A stretch of 64,000 nt of DNA from an uncultured Bacteroidia bacterium (GTDB lineage Bacteria; Bacteroidota; Bacteroidia; Bacteroidales; UBA932): NCBI GenBank assembly GCA_902790635.1, contig CADASN010000003.1:1-64000 (forward strand). Direction: 5' to 3'. Made by a program: the position numbers and the translations under genes. Position 1 is the stretch's first letter. The number at the start of each line of letters is the position of its first letter. This document shows positions 50,138-57,812 of this stretch, piece by piece. Under the pieces are notes generated by a model that was not told the DNA's origin, did not search any database, and saw only the letters and a list, made by a program, of their open reading frames with translations.

Positions 50138-52923
50138 AGATCCTCAAAGCCAGCGCCGGATCGGGCAAGACCTACCGGCTGTCCAAGACCTATATCGACC
50201 TGCTGCTGTCGAGCCGCGAGCCGCATCCCTACCGGCACATTCTAGCCGTGACCTTTACCAACAAGGCCACGGCCGAGATGAAGAACCGCATTCTCAAGGA
50301 CCTGGCGGTCCTGGCGGAGACCGACCCCCGGGCGAAGGCCCTGCTGACGGACCTGCTGCACGATTATGGCGCCTTCTCCGTCAGCACCATCGACAAGTTC
50401 TTCCAGCAGGCGCTGAAGGCTTTCTCGCGCGAGATCGGCCAGTTCGCCGACTACCAGATCGAGCTGGACAAGGACTCGCTGATCGCCGAGACGATGGACC
50501 GCATCTTGGATTCGCTGACCGAGGACAGCCGCGAACTGCTGCTCTGGATCCGGGACAGCCTGCAGACTACCCTGGAGAGCGGACGCAGATATACCGTGGA
50601 CGAAGGCCTGCTGGAGACGGGCCGCCTGCTGGGGAACGACGAGTTCCGCGAACTGGCGGAGCGCTACGGCATCTCCGGCAGCGAGGCTTTCAGCAAGGAG
50701 CGGCTGGGCCGGATCCGGGAGGACTGCCGTGCCAGGATCAAGGACTTCGAGTCCCGGGTCGCGGCGCTGGGCTTCCCCGTGGTCCCGGGGGAGCCGGTCA
50801 GCCCGAAAAACAAGAAGAAACTGATCCGTGCCACGCCCGGCCTGGAGGATCTCTTCGGGGAGCCGTACCGCATCTACTGCACGGCCCGGATCCTGGACAA
50901 ACTCATCTTCCAGCTCGGTCTCGCGGGGGAATTCTACCGGGAGTTCGACGCGTTGCTTGCCGAGAAGAACGTGATGTGCCTGGACGAGTCCAACACGCTC
51001 CTGCGCGACATCATCGCCGGGTCCGACGCGCCGTTCGTGTACGAGAAACTGGGCGTGCGCTTCGAGCACTTCCTGCTTGACGAGTTCCAGGACACCTCCC
51101 ATATCCAGTGGGACAATTTCCTGCCGCTGCTGCGGGAGAGCGAGTCCAAGGGCGGGCACAACCTGATCGTGGGTGACGTCAAGCAGAGTATCTACCGCTT
51201 CCGTGACTCTGACTGGGAACTGCTGGGCAGCGAGGTGGGGAAGACCTTCCCGGGGGCGGAGGTGGAGCCGATGCAGGGCAACTGGCGCAGTACCCGCGTC
51301 GTCATCGATTTCAACAACCGCTTCTTCGGATATGCCGCCGCGCAGACCGGCCTGTCGGATATCTATGCCGACGTCCGGCAGACGCCGAAGCGCCACGAGG
51401 AGCAGGACGGCTCGGTGCAGGTCAGTTTCACGGACGAGCAGCCGGAAGCCGTGCTGGAGTCGGTGCGGACGGCCCGCGACAGCGGTGCAGAGTGGGGCGA
51501 CATCGCCGTGCTGGTGCGCAACAAGAAGGAGGGGGCTGCCCTGGCGTCTTTCCTGATCGGGGCGGGGATCCCGGTGATCTCCGACGATTCGCTCCTGCTC
51601 AAGTCCTCGCCCGTGGTGCGGCGCCTGGTGTCGCTGCTGAGCTGCTATGAGAACCCGGACGACCGGATCGGGCGCTTCCTGGCGGACACGATGAACCTGG
51701 CTTTCCCGCAGGAGTATCATTCCCTTGTGGACTTCTGCGAGGAACTGCTGCGCGAGATGCGCGCCTGGGACCCGCAGTCCTTCGAGGGACAAGTGCTCTT
51801 CATCCAGGCCTTCATGGATGACCTCCAGGGCTGGGTGCAGACCAACGGCAACAACCTCCGCTACTACCTCCGCCACTGGGAGGAAAAAGACATCTACATC
51901 GGCTCGCCGGAGAATGCTTCCTCCGTGCGCATCCTGACCATCCACAAGGCCAAGGGCCTGGAGTTCCCGTATGTGATCTTCCCCTACGCCGACAAGGTGG
52001 AGCTCTACAAGCACGGCGTGCACTGGAGCCGTCTGGAGACGGACCACACCCCGTTCGGGGAGGAGGTCGGCGGGATCTACCCGGTCGATCTGGGCAGCCA
52101 GGCCGAGACGAGCCTGTTCGACGGGGCGGTGGAGCACGAGCGGCACCAGCAGCTGGTGGACAACATCAATCTCTTCTATGTGGCGTTCACCCGGGCGGGT
52201 AAATGCTTGCATGTCATCGCGAAACAGCCTTCGAAGAAGGTGCGGGAAGCCGTGCAGAAGGGGAAGGCGCCGGAGTTCGGCAATTTCTCCGAGATCCTCT
52301 ATGCCTTCCTCGGCGGCCAGGAGGAGCACCTGGCTGGAACCCGCTACGATTTCACCCGCATGGAGCGCAAGGATGCCCCGGCGGAAATGGATTTCCCGGC
52401 GGCGTATCCGTCTTTCGCCCTGGACGGGCGCCTGGCCCCTTCGCAGGATGCCGCCGATTTCTTCGGCGAAGACGGGACCGTCGGCCCCGGGGCTTCGCCG
52501 CGCCTGCGCGGCATCGTGCTGCACGACATCCTGTCGGGAGTCCGCACGCCGGAGGACCTGGACGCCGCCGTGGCCGCCGCCGTGCTGGACGGCCGCTTGA
52601 ACGCGGCGGAAGGCGACAGCGCCCGTGCGCTGCTGCGCGGCCGGATCGCCGCACATCCGGAGTGGTTCCCGGCTGCCCTGGAGGAGGACATGCAGGTGTA
52701 CAACGAGCGGGCTCTTTTCGATGCCGACGGCTCGGAGCACCGTCCCGACCGCGTGATCCTGCGCGGACGGGAGGTGACCGTCATCGATTATAAATTCGGG
52801 CACGAAGAGGAGCGTTACCGCTACCAGCTCCGCCGTTACGCGCGCCTCTACCGCGCCCTGGGCTATGAGGTGACGGGCGCCTGGATCTGGTATGTCGAAG
52901 AAGACCGGACCGTCCCGGCCTGA
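50134..52923 (+). CDS. addA: AddA-type helicase-nuclease (UvrD/RecB family)
   Basis: A 929-residue superfamily 1 helicase with Walker A SAGSGKTYRLSKT at the start, motif II DEFQDTSHIQ, VGDVKQSIYRFRDSDWELL, GNWRSTRV, ILTIHKAKGLEFP and FYVAFTRAGK. A C-terminal PD-(D/E)XK nuclease domain ends VTVIDYKFG. Together with AddB it forms the AddAB double-strand break processing enzyme. All the SF1 motifs appear intact. Confidence 0.92.
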   Translation: MKILKASAGSGKTYRLSKTYIDLLLSSREPHPYRHILAVTFTNKATAEMKNRILKDLAVLAETDPRAKALLTDLLHDYGAFSVSTIDKFFQQALKAFSREIGQFADYQIELDKDSLIAETMDRILDSLTEDSRELLLWIRDSLQTTLESGRRYTVDEGLLETGRLLGNDEFRELAERYGISGSEAFSKERLGRIREDCRARIKDFESRVAALGFPVVPGEPVSPKNKKKLIRATPGLEDLFGEPYRIYCTARILDKLIFQLGLAGEFYREFDALLAEKNVMCLDESNTLLRDIIAGSDAPFVYEKLGVRFEHFLLDEFQDTSHIQWDNFLPLLRESESKGGHNLIVGDVKQSIYRFRDSDWELLGSEVGKTFPGAEVEPMQGNWRSTRVVIDFNNRFFGYAAAQTGLSDIYADVRQTPKRHEEQDGSVQVSFTDEQPEAVLESVRTARDSGAEWGDIAVLVRNKKEGAALASFLIGAGIPVISDDSLLLKSSPVVRRLVSLLSCYENPDDRIGRFLADTMNLAFPQEYHSLVDFCEELLREMRAWDPQSFEGQVLFIQAFMDDLQGWVQTNGNNLRYYLRHWEEKDIYIGSPENASSVRILTIHKAKGLEFPYVIFPYADKVELYKHGVHWSRLETDHTPFGEEVGGIYPVDLGSQAETSLFDGAVEHERHQQLVDNINLFYVAFTRAGKCLHVIAKQPSKKVREAVQKGKAPEFGNFSEILYAFLGGQEEHLAGTRYDFTRMERKDAPAEMDFPAAYPSFALDGRLAPSQDAADFFGEDGTVGPGASPRLRGIVLHDILSGVRTPEDLDAAVAAAVLDGRLNAAEGDSARALLRGRIAAHPEWFPAALEEDMQVYNERALFDADGSEHRPDRVILRGREVTVIDYKFGHEEERYRYQLRRYARLYRALGYEVTGAWIWYVEEDRTVPA

Positions 52924-52962
52924 GCGCCGGGCTCTGGCATTATTTTTTCAAGCGATTGAGGT

Positions 52963-53400
52963 ATGATGAAAAAATGGCTTCTCCCCTTGTTGGCTCTGCT
53001 GCTGCCGTTTGCCCTTGCGGCACAGGAGCGGCAGATCTCCGACATCGCGTCGCGTCTGCACGCGAACCGGGTCACGCTGCATTATGACTGCGTGTTCACC
53101 CAGGATACGCCGGTGCACCTGACGGGTGTGCTGACCATCCAGGCTCCCTGCTACCGGGCCGAGGGCAACGGCATGAAGATCTACAACGACGGCATGACCC
53201 GCTGGACCGTGGATCCCGAGTCCCGGGAAGTCTATATCGAGGACGCCGAGGGACTCGAAGAGCTGGTCGCCTGGCAGGAGTCCCTGTCCGAATTGAAAAT
53301 CACCGATGTCAGTTACCTGCCCTTGCAGGAGGACCTTTCAGATTTCCGCTTCGATACCGCCGCCCTGGATGCGTCGTGGGTCGTGACGGATCTCCGCTGA
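52963..53400 (+). CDS. LolA-like periplasmic lipoprotein carrier
   Basis: A 145-residue protein with a signal peptide (MKKWLLPLLALLLPFALAAQ) and a short beta-sheet domain of the LolA type (VTLHYDCVFTQDTPVHLTG, MKIYNDGMTRWTVDPE). It is shorter than E. coli LolA (about 180 residues). It may chaperone lipoproteins or another hydrophobic cargo across the periplasm. It starts 40 bp after addA. Confidence 0.75.
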   Translation: MMKKWLLPLLALLLPFALAAQERQISDIASRLHANRVTLHYDCVFTQDTPVHLTGVLTIQAPCYRAEGNGMKIYNDGMTRWTVDPESREVYIEDAEGLEELVAWQESLSELKITDVSYLPLQEDLSDFRFDTAALDASWVVTDLR

Positions 53401-53437
53401 TTTGCGGAGATACAGGATTTTTTGCATATTTGTCACC

Positions 53438-54337
53438 ATGAACAAACCGTTAGTCTTTTTCCTTTTGGCCTGCTGCCTGGCAGCGCCCGTCCCTGCATGT
53501 GCGCAAGTTTCCTATTTCCAGGAGAATACCGAAGATCCAGCGCTCCATTTCCCGGCTCCGCGCGTGCCCGCCTTCGTTGAATTTGCGGGGCAGACCTACC
53601 GTTTCGACCGCCCGGACCTCTATGAGCGCATGGACCGCGAACTGATCGCCTTTACCTACAGCCACACCAATTCGATCCTGATGCTCAAGCGCGCGGAGCG
53701 CATTTTCCGCCAGGTGGTCCCCATCCTGCAGAAGAACGGCGTCCCCGAGGATCTCAAGTACCTGATGGCCATTGAGAGCAACCTTGATCCCAAGGCCGTG
53801 TCCACGGCCGGGGCGGCCGGCCTGTGGCAGTTCATGAAAGCCACCGGGCGCGGCTATGGCCTGGAGGTGGCGGACGAGGTGGACGAGCGCTACAACATCG
53901 AGAAAGCGACCGTCGCGGCGTGCAAGTACCTGAAGGAAGCGTACGCGAAATACGGCGACTGGATGACGGTCGCGGCCAGCTACAATGCCGGCCAGGGCGG
54001 TATCTCCAAGCGTCTGACGGACCAGAAGCAGAAGAAGGCCATGGATCTCTTCCTGCCCACGGAGACTTCCCGCTACATGTTCCGCATCCTGACGGCCAAG
54101 TATTTCTTCGAGAATCCGGAGGAGTTCGGCTTCCAGGTGACCGACAGCTACCCTTACCTGGAGCCCAAAGAGACGGTCACGGTCAGCGAGGCCATTCCCA
54201 GCCTGACGGACTTTGCCATCGAGCACGGCACCACCTACTTCTTCCTCAAGGAAGCCAACCTCTGGCTGCGCAGCGACAAGCTGACCAACAAGGCCGCCAA
54301 GACCTACCAGATCATCATCCCCACCTCGGAATACTAG
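53438..54337 (+). CDS. mltD: MltD-type lytic transglycosylase
   Basis: A 299-residue protein with a signal peptide (MNKPLVFFLLACCLAAP) and an SLT domain at about residues 95-220: the catalytic Glu is in MAIESNLDPKAVSTAGAAGL and WQFMKATGRGYGL follows. No LysM repeats follow, unlike E. coli MltD. The start at 53438 gives the signal peptide; the frame extends 12 codons upstream without one. An imperfect box CATATTTG precedes it. Confidence 0.9.
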   Translation: MNKPLVFFLLACCLAAPVPACAQVSYFQENTEDPALHFPAPRVPAFVEFAGQTYRFDRPDLYERMDRELIAFTYSHTNSILMLKRAERIFRQVVPILQKNGVPEDLKYLMAIESNLDPKAVSTAGAAGLWQFMKATGRGYGLEVADEVDERYNIEKATVAACKYLKEAYAKYGDWMTVAASYNAGQGGISKRLTDQKQKKAMDLFLPTETSRYMFRILTAKYFFENPEEFGFQVTDSYPYLEPKETVTVSEAIPSLTDFAIEHGTTYFFLKEANLWLRSDKLTNKAAKTYQIIIPTSEY

Positions 54338-54357
54338 CAGCCGAGTTCCTAACAGCC

Positions 54358-54388
54358 TGTCATCCTGAGCGTCAGCGAAGGATCTCTC
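54358..54388. repeat. Copy of a widespread intergenic motif (cctgagcg...agcgaaggatct)
   Basis: tgtcatcctgagcgtcagcg followed by aaggatct. A second copy in the other orientation occurs at 57753-57780. The same motif is scattered through intergenic DNA of many Bacteroidetes; that statement rests on general knowledge. Confidence 0.6.
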
Positions 54389-54410
54389 CCGCCTGCCTGT
54401 CTGCACCCCG

Positions 54411-54520
54411 CCGTCCGTTCGCGCGGGAGCGGCAGGTAACTGTAAAGAAGCCACCCTGGCGGATGGCTTCCGGGGCAGAACCCCTAAGACGGACGAACGG
54501 AGAAGCACCAGTTACGAGAA
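54411..54520. other. Candidate structured RNA region, no gene
   Basis: gtaactg (about 54437-54443) pairs with cagttac (54510-54516), enclosing two smaller hairpins: gaagcca/tggcttc around ccctggcgga, and gggg/cccc around cagaa. The ccgtccgttcg and acggacgaacgg blocks outside are related but do not pair cleanly. Three nested stems suggest a folded RNA or a mobile-element remnant. On the minus strand it lies just downstream of the 46-codon candidate gene. Confidence 0.4.
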
Positions 54521-54536
54521 CCGGTCAAGGCTTTCG

Positions 54537-54677
54537 CTAACGCCGATAATAGCGCCAGTGAGCCTTCACAAATTCTGTTTTACCGTTTCGGACACGCTTG
54601 AAGGCGTGGACGCGAACACGTTTGACACATGCACCTTGTACAATGATGCCAACGAGGATCATTTTGTTGTTAGTCAT
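54537..54677 (-). CDS. Candidate small basic protein
   Basis: A 46-residue frame, MTNNKMILVGIIVQGACVKR followed by a strongly basic stretch ending FVKAHWRYYRR. A hydrophobic segment covers about residues 6-15. No family was recognised and there is no strong ribosome-binding site. A longer version of the frame runs through a terminator hairpin and is not likely. It is listed because the frame is compact and its composition is protein-like, with low confidence. Confidence 0.35.
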   Translation of the reverse strand: MTNNKMILVGIIVQGACVKRVRVHAFKRVRNGKTEFVKAHWRYYRR

Positions 54678-54730
54678 TATGTTTGAGATAGTGTGTGGGG
54701 ACCCTGTCGGGTAGAGTACATCGTCCGCTT

Positions 54731-54773
54731 TAAAAAAGAAAAGAGCGCCACGCCTTCGCAGGAATGGCGCTCT
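54731..54773 (-). terminator. Terminator of sigma cassette 3 operon
   Basis: On the minus strand agagcgcca and tggcgctct form a 9-bp stem around ttcctgcgaaggcg, followed by TTTTCTTTTTT. It is about 90 bp beyond the stop at 54863. A promoter-like TATCTTTG lies at 54827-54834, so the interval could alternatively be a small RNA. Confidence 0.8.
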
Positions 54774-54826
54774 CCATAGTTTGACTAAAAACAAGGCCGA
54801 ATCTCGTCGGCGTCACTATCTCAATG

Positions 54827-54834
54827 CAAAGATA
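54827..54834 (-). promoter_or_regulatory. -7 box upstream of the terminator (possible small RNA)
   Basis: TATCTTTG on the minus strand with about 85-90 bases to the terminator at 54731-54773. The interval includes a second hairpin (gccga/tcggc). It may be a small-RNA promoter or coincidental. Confidence 0.35.
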
Positions 54835-54862
54835 ATGACTTTCTCAAGAAAAACAAGGATGA

Positions 54863-55684
54863 TTAATACCGGATCGAGAGCCCGGCGCTGATGGTCGTGT
54901 ACTCCGGGCCGCCGCCGTTGTAGCCTGTGTGGGCGGGGCGGACGGACACGAAGGCGCCGAAGGCGCGGTACCACACGTCAGCCCTCGCTCCAAAACGAAG
55001 GCCCAGCTGTCCGATGGCATCATCCCGGCGATGAGGGAATTTCCCTCCCCTATGCAAGTCAATACCTTCTTCTCCTCCCATATAGGCGCCCATCGAATCA
55101 TAGTTGTTGCGGTATAAGGAATGACCGATTCCCGGAAGCAACTGCAGGCCGAAGGACCAGTCTCCCATTTCCCGGACGTATCCAATCTCAAGGGAAAGCA
55201 TACGCTCTTTATAACTGGCCAAGGCAACATTTGTCATACGGACCAGGACGGGCTCATTGTCCTTGTTGAACAAGTAGCCCGAGGGCAGTGAATGGCTTTC
55301 GAAGCCCAGGTTCAGTCCGCAGAAAAACAGATTTCCGTCCCGCCACGGGCGCAGGCGCAGCTCCAGCAGGGAGAGGTCCCCGCTGATTCCGCCGGAATGC
55401 AACTTGACAGCATAATCGGCATATTCAACTATGTCGCCGGTTCCCGTGGTTCCTTGTTCGATATGGGTCTTTCCCGGGACATTCAGTGCATAGCTGTATC
55501 CCAGGTTCACCTCCCCGAAGACCACGAGCGACCAGGTCGGCTTGACATTCTTCACCGTCACGCCGAACAGCGGCGCTTCAAAATTCAGTTTCTTCCCAAT
55601 CACGGTCGAGGTGGTATCGGACCGCTGAGCAGTGGCCGAAAAACAGGCTATGACTGCCATCGTTGAAAACAGGATCTTTTTCAT
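54863..55684 (-). CDS. Outer-membrane protein paralogue B of the DTTSTV pair
   Basis: A 273-residue protein with a signal peptide (MKKILFSTMAVIACFSATAQ), then RSDTTSTVIGKKLNFEAP, then strands typical of small outer-membrane barrels (FCGLNLGFESHSLPSGYLF, and GLSIRY at the end). No family was recognised. The N-terminal segment is shared with its neighbour (paralogue A), 10 bp upstream. It is likely under the control of sigma cassette 3. Confidence 0.7.
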   Translation of the reverse strand: MKKILFSTMAVIACFSATAQRSDTTSTVIGKKLNFEAPLFGVTVKNVKPTWSLVVFGEVNLGYSYALNVPGKTHIEQGTTGTGDIVEYADYAVKLHSGGISGDLSLLELRLRPWRDGNLFFCGLNLGFESHSLPSGYLFNKDNEPVLVRMTNVALASYKERMLSLEIGYVREMGDWSFGLQLLPGIGHSLYRNNYDSMGAYMGGEEGIDLHRGGKFPHRRDDAIGQLGLRFGARADVWYRAFGAFVSVRPAHTGYNGGGPEYTTISAGLSIRY

Positions 55685-55694
55685 ATTCAATTCT

Positions 55695-56306
55695 TTAAAT
55701 TGCCAAACCAAGGTGTAGTCCCAATATCCTATTTCGACTGATGCCGATGCTGGGGCCCAGGAAAATGTTGGATTTGCCCCACAAACGAACCGACAGGCCC
55801 GGCTCCCACATGAAATAGCCTTTCCAAATACCGGCTTTCGGTATGTCGTTCTGGATGTTCCCGGTGACTTTGTACGTGTATGAGCAACCTCCTATCAGAT
55901 CGCTGTACAAGGAGAAGCGACGCTTCCTGTCCAACGGGATATAGTGACGGTGATAGAGAAAGAGATTCATCCTGTACGCTGATGCAGGATTTGCGTCATA
56001 GAAGGTCTCGGCATAGCCCACGCCCAGCCCGAACACTTTGTTCGGACTGGTCCGGATGCCGCCCGTCAAATCCAGCGAACTATTATAAAAAAAGGCGTTG
56101 GTCCTCAAACTGAATTCCGGCCTCCATTCTTTCCGCCCCTCTGCGGACAGGTGCGCCTTGACTGACTCGAAATAGTCCTCGATCATGAAATTCGGTGAAT
56201 CAAAGTCCAGTTTTTTCCCTACAACGGTAGAAGTCGTGTCGACTTCCTGCGCAGCCGCAGGCAGCAGGATTATGATGGACAAAAGGGTAGTTATCAGGTG
56301 TTTCAT
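55695..56306 (-). CDS. Outer-membrane protein paralogue A of the DTTSTV pair
   Basis: A 203-residue protein with a signal peptide (MKHLITTLLSIIILLPAAAQ), then EVDTTSTVVGKKLDFDSPNF, followed by barrel-like strands (TNAFFYNSSLDLTGGIRTSP, GYFMWEPGLSVRLWGKSNI). It shares the DTTSTV(V/I)GKKL(D/N)F block with paralogue B and starts 9 bp after the secreted protein of sigma cassette 3. Likely a surface or porin-like protein; the ligand is unknown. Confidence 0.7.
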   Translation of the reverse strand: MKHLITTLLSIIILLPAAAQEVDTTSTVVGKKLDFDSPNFMIEDYFESVKAHLSAEGRKEWRPEFSLRTNAFFYNSSLDLTGGIRTSPNKVFGLGVGYAETFYDANPASAYRMNLFLYHRHYIPLDRKRRFSLYSDLIGGCSYTYKVTGNIQNDIPKAGIWKGYFMWEPGLSVRLWGKSNIFLGPSIGISRNRILGLHLGLAI

Positions 56307-56315
56307 AGGCTGGGA

Positions 56316-56762
56316 CTATTGCTTTTCAAACATGGAACGAAGGTCCTCGAGGGTGGCGCGGCCCTCCAGGTATAGGATGGTGATAACCCAGGCGGGGCCT
56401 GCCGGACGGGCCTGGTAGCAGAGGTAGCGGCGCGTCTTGCCTTTCGGAGTCGGCTGGATCAGGGCATAGGTCAGGAGGTCTCCCACCATCTCCGTCTCCG
56501 CCGATTCCGCCGACGCGGCATCGGCCCGGACCAGCGCAGCCACCTCCAGGGCCGTCTTCTCATCCACCTGGAAGCGGACGCCCCGGTAGTAATCCAGCTT
56601 GTAGGTATTCATACCCCCGCCGCGGACTTCCGTGACGACCATCTGCTTTTCGGGGACGACCTTGCCCTCGAACACGGGGCGGCAGTTCAGCCCCCGTTGG
56701 GCCAGGGCTGCTCCGCTGAACAGGAGCAGCGCCAGGATACACAGGAGAATCTTTTTCTTCAT
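56316..56762 (-). CDS. Secreted protein of sigma cassette 3 (DUF6108-like)
   Basis: A 148-residue protein with a signal peptide (MKKKILLCILALLLFSGAAL) and a compact domain (RPVFEGKVVPEKQMVVTEVR, KLDYYRGVRFQV, ending YLEGRATLEDLRSMFEK). It resembles small Bacteroidetes proteins that I associate with DUF6108, from memory only. It overlaps the regulator gene by 4 bp and takes the position that DUF4252-like proteins have in cassettes 1 and 2. Confidence 0.6.
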   Translation of the reverse strand: MKKKILLCILALLLFSGAALAQRGLNCRPVFEGKVVPEKQMVVTEVRGGGMNTYKLDYYRGVRFQVDEKTALEVAALVRADAASAESAETEMVGDLLTYALIQPTPKGKTRRYLCYQARPAGPAWVITILYLEGRATLEDLRSMFEKQ

Positions 56763-57181
56763 CGCCGGAACATTTCAATGAGGTTCGTCTCAGCAGGCGT
56801 ATCGCCTGCAAAAAAGTCGGACAGCGAAGCATCCACGGACGCCATGATCTGCTCGCTGTCCGTGGTCGGCTCGCCGTACGAATAACGGATGCACAGGTCG
56901 CGGGCGGTCCCGTGTCCGCCGATGCGGGTGGCGAGGCCGACGGAGACAAAGACAACCAGGGCGGCAGCTGCGGCGGCCCAGGAATACAAGCGGTAGGCCC
57001 GCACCCGGTGCTGCTTTTGCTTCCTGCCCAGGGAAAGGTACCCGAGTACGCCCCGGAGTGCTTCGAAATCGGGATCGTCCACCCCTGCGACGTACCGGGC
57101 CAGGTCCCGCTCCTCGTCCGGAGTGGTTCCGGCCTCCCAGTAGCGCTGCATCAAGGCTGTGTATTTCTCTTTATCTGTCAT
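56759..57181 (-). CDS. Membrane-anchored putative anti-sigma regulator (cassette 3)
   Basis: A 140-residue protein from the ATG at 57181, overlapping the sigma gene end by 11 bp; a start four codons earlier is possible. It has a cytoplasmic part to about residue 65, one membrane helix (LYSWAAAAAALVVFVSVGLA, about 66-85) and a periplasmic tail. Same layout as the regulators of cassettes 1 and 2. The anti-sigma role is inferred. Confidence 0.7.
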   Translation of the reverse strand: MTDKEKYTALMQRYWEAGTTPDEERDLARYVAGVDDPDFEALRGVLGYLSLGRKQKQHRVRAYRLYSWAAAAAALVVFVSVGLATRIGGHGTARDLCIRYSYGEPTTDSEQIMASVDASLSDFFAGDTPAETNLIEMFRR

Positions 57182-57662
57182 CTTCCAGTGCATTTCTAAG
57201 GGTTTTTCGGGCGCGGGAAAGTTGCATCCTCACTGCGGCGCTCTCCATGCCCAATTCTTTGGCTATGTCCTCCAGGGTCCGCCCGCCGTATTCTTTCTCT
57301 TCCAGTATATATCGTTGGGTAGCTGTGAGTTCCGACTCTATCTTCCGGCGCATGGCGGCATAGGCTGCTTCCTTGTCTTCGATGTCCGGAGGATCGTCCG
57401 CAATGTCCGTTTCCAACGGAAATGCCCTTTTTCGACGGCGCTCATTGAGACTGGCATTGCGGACCGTTCGCGCGAGCAGGGCTTCGGCCTCCTGCTCCGA
57501 GCGCAGCGGATACTGGCGCCGCCAGAGCCGCACGAAGCTGTCCTGCAGGATATCCTCCGCGCCGTCCGCGTCCGGAAGTATCCTCCCGGACGCCGCCTTC
57601 AGCTTCTGCCGAAGTCTCACGAACGCCTCTACCAGAAAGTCTTTTGCCATCGCAGCTGCCAT
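57171..57662 (-). CDS. ECF-type RNA polymerase sigma factor (cassette 3)
   Basis: A 163-residue sigma factor. Region 2 has GAEDILQDSFVRLWRRQYP and ARTVRNASLNERRR; region 4 has RTLEDIAKELGMESAAVRMQ. It diverges from the sigma factors of cassettes 1 and 2, which resemble each other more. The linker between regions is acidic (TDIADDPPDIEDKEAAY). It leads an operon of regulator, secreted protein and two outer-membrane paralogues. Confidence 0.88.
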   Translation of the reverse strand: MAAAMAKDFLVEAFVRLRQKLKAASGRILPDADGAEDILQDSFVRLWRRQYPLRSEQEAEALLARTVRNASLNERRRKRAFPLETDIADDPPDIEDKEAAYAAMRRKIESELTATQRYILEEKEYGGRTLEDIAKELGMESAAVRMQLSRARKTLRNALEDDR

Positions 57663-57716
57663 TCAGCATTTTCCGTGCCGTCTATCTTATTAACACGGAG
57701 TTGGTTGAAATGTAAC

Positions 57717-57750
57717 AAAAAAAATCGCCTCCCGTACAGCACGGGAGGCG
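57717..57750 (-). terminator. Terminator of the ackA-pta operon
   Basis: cgcctcccgt (57726-57735) and acgggaggcg (57741-57750) form a 10-bp stem around acagc, followed on the minus strand by a T-run (57717-57724). It lies between pta (ends 57813) and the sigma gene of cassette 3 (starts 57662). Confidence 0.9.
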
Positions 57751-57752
57751 GG

Positions 57753-57780
57753 AAATTCTTCGCTGTCGCTCAGAATGACA
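57753..57780. repeat. Second copy of the intergenic motif, reversed
   Basis: aaattcttcgctgtcgctca followed by gaatgaca. Its reverse complement, tgtcattctgagcgacagcg followed by aagaattt, matches the copy at 54358 except at a few positions. Confidence 0.6.
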
Positions 57781-57812
57781 AGTGGGCGGCAGACATGCAG
57801 GCGGAAGCGGAC

